DNA of 64,000 nucleotides, taken from the NCBI RefSeq assembly GCF_029960785.1, contig NZ_JASBQE010000046.1, positions 1-64,000 of the forward strand, in the 5' to 3' direction. The notes below the pieces were generated by a model. It was not told the origin of the DNA and made no database searches. It worked only from the letters and a program-made list of their open reading frames with translations. The position numbers and the translations under genes were made by a program. Position 1 is the first letter of the stretch; each line of letters opens with the position of its first letter. Positions 61,231-64,000 of this stretch are shown here, piece by piece. This DNA is from Polyangium sp. 15x6 (GTDB lineage: Bacteria; Myxococcota_A; Polyangia; Polyangiales; Polyangiaceae).

Positions 61231-62460
61231 TCAATCGTCCTGATAACTCGGTATGCTCAACCAGAAGCGCGCGCCTTTGCCTGGGGGCGACTCGACGGAG
61301 AGATTGCCGCCGTGGGCCACGGCGATGCGCTGCGCGAGGTAGAGGCCCATGCCGAGACCGGTCGAGCCTTTGCCTGCGTAGAAGCGGTCGAAGATCCGTG
61401 GGAGGATTTCGGCGGGCACGCCTGGCCCCTCGTCCACCACTTCGACGCTGCCGATTTCGCCCTCGTCCAGACGTTTCTTGCTGACGGACATGACCACGGG
61501 GGCGCCTCGTGGTGAATGGCGGATGGCGTTGGATACGAGGTTCTCGAGGCATTGGCCCACGCGGGATGGATCGGCGCGGACGATGACCTCCTGGTCCAGC
61601 GTGGTGACGATGACCTCGTGCGTCGGCGTGGAGAGCGTGCGCGCGATGTCGGCGCATAACGAAGCGAGATCGACCGGCTGGAGGTCGAGGCGGAAGACGC
61701 CTTGGTCGAGCCGGGCCACGTCGAGGATGTTCGAGATCAGCCGCGCCAGCCGCCCGACCGCGTTCAGCGCTGCGTCGCTGTCGCGCACGTCCGCTGCGCG
61801 TTGCTCTTGCTCGGCGCGGCGCCGGAGGATGTGCAGGCGACCGCTGATTGGCGAGAGGAAATTGCGCAAATCGTGGGCGAGCACCGTCATGAGCTCCTCG
61901 GCCACTGCGCGACGCCCTTGCTCGACCGCGTTGTGCCCGATCTCCTGGATGAGCTCGGCGCGGTGGGCGATCGTCCCGACCCAGCGGCTGATCGACGCCA
62001 CGAACCGCTCATCGTCCTCGGTGAAGAAATCGACCTTCAACGAGGCGACCATCAGCACGCCGCGCACCTCGCCTCCGAGCTCGATCGGAACGCCCACCTT
62101 CGACTGGATCTTCAGCGTCTCGCGGATGCCCTTCAGCTCGTCCGGATCCTCCTGCAGCCGACCCGTCCGGAAGGGCGCCTTCGTCTCGAAGACTTGCACG
62201 ACGCGCCCGCCGTTCGCGATTTGCAGCACGTCGAGCCCCACCTTCCGCTGCAGGCTCGAGAGCGGCTGGTTGCTCGTGCCCATGGCGACGAGCGAGTGCT
62301 TCGCTGGATCGAGGAGGAACGCGTCCACCTTGTCGGCGTGCATTGCGTCGGCCACGGCGTCGCAGGCGAGCGCGAGCGCCGTCGGCAGGTCGGCTGATGG
62401 GATTTCGAGCAGGCGCTCGAGCGTGCGGAGCAAAAGCGCCTGATTGGGTTGCCCCGGCAT
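61231..62460 (-). CDS. GAF-domain sensor histidine kinase
   Basis: 409 aa from ATG 62460 (the frame is open further upstream but reads as Arg-rich noise). A GAF domain covers about 12-175 (LALACDAVADAMHADKVDAFLLD, GVPIELGGEVRGVLMVASL in parts). HisKA has His196 in LAHDLRNFLSP. HATPase shows NLVSNAIRHSPRG, DEGPGVP and GLGMGLYLAQ. Note DLRNFLSP in place of the more usual ELRNPL. No membrane segment and no receiver; a soluble orphan kinase. The gene upstream on the same strand (62529) is unknown, with 68 bp between them. Confidence 0.9.
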   Translation of the reverse strand: MPGQPNQALLLRTLERLLEIPSADLPTALALACDAVADAMHADKVDAFLLDPAKHSLVAMGTSNQPLSSLQRKVGLDVLQIANGGRVVQVFETKAPFRTGRLQEDPDELKGIRETLKIQSKVGVPIELGGEVRGVLMVASLKVDFFTEDDERFVASISRWVGTIAHRAELIQEIGHNAVEQGRRAVAEELMTVLAHDLRNFLSPISGRLHILRRRAEQEQRAADVRDSDAALNAVGRLARLISNILDVARLDQGVFRLDLQPVDLASLCADIARTLSTPTHEVIVTTLDQEVIVRADPSRVGQCLENLVSNAIRHSPRGAPVVMSVSKKRLDEGEIGSVEVVDEGPGVPAEILPRIFDRFYAGKGSTGLGMGLYLAQRIAVAHGGNLSVESPPGKGARFWLSIPSYQDD

Positions 62461-62528
62461 ACCGCGAACGTAGGTGCCTGGATCGTGTCTGCCAACACGG
62501 ACAGCCGGCCCGCTCCGGGGCAAAGCCG

Positions 62529-63293
62529 TCAGCCCGTCGGCGCCGCGGTCGTGCTCTCTTCGCCCTCGCTGCTCTTTGGCTTCACTCGCCTCGAGTTGAG
62601 CGCGGGCGCCCGTTCCTCCCAATCGTCCTCGTGGAAGTAATGGGCGACCACCTGAAGGCGCGCGTGGGCTCGCACGAGCAAGGTGGCGAAGCGATTCCGC
62701 AGATCCACGGCCTGGGTCGGGCCCGTCGAGAGTTTGGGCGGAGCGTCCGCGGGCCGCAGGGTCGCGACGAGCCATGAACCGACCTCGGCGGCCTCGTCGA
62801 TTTGCGCGACCGTCACGGGGTGCTTGCCGTTGATGGCGGCGGCGTGCTTGCGGAAGAGGGAGGCGAGGGACACGCAATCCTCGGCGCGATCGCGGACGCC
62901 GCGCCCGGCGGCGATGGCGTCGACCTCGGCCTGGGGGACGAGCCCGTTTTCGGCGAGGCCCTTGGCGACGGAAAGGAGCTTTCCGCGCAGGTCACGCGCG
63001 AGCGACAGCTTTGCCTGAACCTGCGATTCGCTCGGCGCTTCTTGCTCGGCGGCGAGCGCCGCGTACTTCGCGGCCAGGGCGAGCTCGGGCAGGGCGAGCA
63101 AGGAGGCGAGGTCGATCTTGGGCAAGTGCGTGGGAATCGCGGCCTGGTGGTCGTGGACGACCTTCATGCAGGTCTTGACGTTCACGAGCGCGAGATCGGG
63201 GTCGAGGCGATACGGGAGAATGGCGTCGACGGGCAGGGCTTTCGCCGCGAGGAGGAACTTGTCGTGGGCTTTCTGGAGATCGGGGTCGGCCAT
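62529..63293 (-). CDS. Hypothetical helical protein
   Basis: 254 aa from ATG 63293; no good ribosome site is visible. The sequence is largely alpha-helical with frequent Ala, Leu and Lys (KAHDKFLLAAKALP, LLALPELALAAKYAALAAEQ, ARDLRGKLLSVAKGLAENG, RFATLLVRAHARLQVVAHYFHED) and no membrane segment, signal peptide or cysteine cluster. The last 30 residues are charged and probably disordered. I do not recognise a family. Codon usage looks like its neighbours, and it may share a transcript with the histidine kinase downstream. Confidence 0.65.
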   Translation of the reverse strand: MADPDLQKAHDKFLLAAKALPVDAILPYRLDPDLALVNVKTCMKVVHDHQAAIPTHLPKIDLASLLALPELALAAKYAALAAEQEAPSESQVQAKLSLARDLRGKLLSVAKGLAENGLVPQAEVDAIAAGRGVRDRAEDCVSLASLFRKHAAAINGKHPVTVAQIDEAAEVGSWLVATLRPADAPPKLSTGPTQAVDLRNRFATLLVRAHARLQVVAHYFHEDDWEERAPALNSRRVKPKSSEGEESTTAAPTG

Positions 63294-63430
63294 GAGGAGG
63301 GCTCCGGCTGGATGTAGGGATGAAGGGTGGGGGACTGTACATGGATGTTCGTTGGGAGCACAAGGGCTCGGGGGAGGGAAGGCACGAACAGAACGGGATG
63401 GGGGAGGGGGACGGTGGAGGGAGGGGGGAG

Positions 63431-63604
63431 TGAAAGATGTTTTACAAATGTGGACGGTGGAAGGAAGGGTGAATGAAAGATGTTTTACAAATGTGGACGG
63501 TGGAGGGAGGGGGAGATGAAAGATGGTTTTCAGAGGGGGGACGGTGGAGGGAAGGGGAGATGTGAACCGGTTTTGCCGGAGGAGACGGTGAAGGGAAGGA
63601 AGAG
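63431..63604. repeat. Purine-rich 43-44 bp tandem repeat, four copies
   Basis: Units begin at 63431, 63474, 63517 and 63561. The core is TGAAAGATGTTTTACAAATG followed by TGGACGGTGGAGGGAGG; the first two units are nearly identical and the last two diverge. A related GA-rich tract precedes them from about 63370. The repeat lies in the 313-bp gap between 62529-63293 and the desaturase-like gene, and is nearly all purine on the plus strand apart from the ACAAATG core. No gene is visible here. Confidence 0.8.
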
Positions 63605-63606
63605 GC

Positions 63607-64000
63607 TCAAACCAGGGTCATCACGACGAACGGCGTGGCGACGAGCCGCAGCGCCTCGACGGGTTTCGCCCATGGGCGCCCCTCGATGAGGCCGCCGAGC
63701 CCGACGAGAGTGACGGCGGTCCACGCGATGAACGCGAGTTGCATCGTCCGCGGCCGGGGGTCCAGGTCGTTGTTGATGAGGAAGTATATCATCATCGCGA
63801 TCGTGAGCCCCGTCATCGCCATCAAATAAAGCGTCGTCCCGCGGCTGAGCTTCACGTCGTACTTGGGCCGATCGAGCCTGACCTGGGTGTCGGCCTTCGC
63901 CATGCTCTTCGGCCGCCAGTCGGGGGGCATGATCCAGACTCCAAGCTCATGCAGGGAGTCCGGTGTGCGCGACGCGCGTTCGATCGCATCGTCCAGCGGG
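63607..64000 (-). CDS. Probable sterol desaturase/fatty acid hydroxylase C-terminus, 5' end outside the window
   Basis: The frame is open to the right edge, so only the last about 130 residues are seen. The segment LGVWIMPPDWRPKSM followed by a basic linker and three hydrophobic helices (TTLYLMAMTGLTIAMMIYFLI, MQLAFIAWTAVTLVGLGGLI, ALRLVATPFVVMTLV) matches, from memory, the C-terminal extension of many bacterial sterol desaturase-family proteins (GPPGWRP motif, then membrane helices). The His-box catalytic part would lie outside the window. Thus a membrane di-iron hydroxylase is suggested with moderate confidence. ATG 63930 is internal to this frame and need not be the start. Confidence 0.55.
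   Translation of the reverse strand, partial: PLDDAIERASRTPDSLHELGVWIMPPDWRPKSMAKADTQVRLDRPKYDVKLSRGTTLYLMAMTGLTIAMMIYFLINNDLDPRPRTMQLAFIAWTAVTLVGLGGLIEGRPWAKPVEALRLVATPFVVMTLV

Noticed and set aside
63431-63604. CRISPR array
   Set aside because: Repeats are directly adjacent with no unique spacers, only four units, and no cas genes are nearby.
1-64000. tRNA or rRNA genes
   Set aside because: No stretch with a convincing cloverleaf, TTCGANNC loop plus CCA end, or rRNA signature was noticed; a tRNAscan-SE run would settle this.

Overview
The window looks like chromosomal DNA of a large-genome, cellulose-associated myxobacterium (order Polyangiales, Sorangium/Polyangium type). This is inferred from the very high GC content, the many Ser/Thr protein kinases with TPR tails, a sigma factor of the Myxococcales-specific gmx1 type, many lipoproteins whose acylated Cys is followed by Gly-rich spacers, an Oar-type TonB-dependent receptor, and two CBM3 cellulose-binding lipoproteins plus a GH5 glucanase. 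No rRNA, tRNA, CRISPR array, prophage or intact transposase was seen. No species can be named from the sequence alone.

Layout. 0-1.7 kb: a 5'-truncated CBM3 protein translationally coupled to a GH5 endoglucanase lipoprotein. 1.7-8.5 kb: three cytoplasmic sensors (RsbRD_N-GAF-PAS histidine kinase, multi-PAS hybrid kinase, PAS-STAS protein). 8.7-13.8 kb: a zinc-motif/kinase/TPR protein divergent from a gmx1 sigma factor, then a Cys-rich lipoprotein and copy A of a 303-bp inverted-repeat element. 14.2-21.3 kb: an ATPase-TPR-winged-helix regulator, a TPR protein coupled to a beta-propeller lipoprotein, a TetR regulator and another lipoprotein. 21.4-28.7 kb: a PAS/GAF histidine kinase, a decayed kinase-ATPase-TPR pseudogene, and a PAS-STAS regulator coupled to a probable isoprenoid-synthase-fold enzyme.

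28.7-33.5 kb: a divergent TetR-controlled block with a permuted, split rifampin-phosphotransferase/PEP-synthase-like pair and an MFS exporter. 33.6-42.6 kb: metabolic and transport genes (two-domain glyoxalase-fold protein, NmrA-type reductase, CDF and CadD metal exporters, NTF2-fold protein, DHA2 exporter, DUF1269 protein, glucan debranching-like hydrolase). 43.4-46.6 kb: a three-gene operon of TPR/PEGA-like protein, CBM3 lipoprotein and membrane Ser/Thr kinase. 46.9-47.9 kb: two small exported proteins carrying three copies of a strictly spaced six-cysteine motif that I do not recognise.

48-53.2 kb: an RraB-like protein, a cytochrome P450 divergent from a TetR gene with three operator-like sites 23 bp apart, an RCC1-repeat lipoprotein and a beta-helix protein. 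53.5-60.9 kb: a co-directional kinase / TonB-dependent receptor / lipoprotein set. 60.9-64 kb: copy B of the inverted-repeat element, a GAF histidine kinase, an unknown helical protein, a 43-bp minisatellite and the C-terminal end of a probable sterol desaturase.

The main themes are sensing (four histidine kinases, three intact Ser/Thr kinases, two STAS proteins, three TetR regulators and one sigma factor) and a decorated cell surface. The best candidates for something undescribed are the six-Cys repeat family, the structured inverted-repeat element with one covarying base pair, the split and permuted Rph-like operon, the STAS/isoprenoid-synthase couple, and the CBM3-kinase operon.
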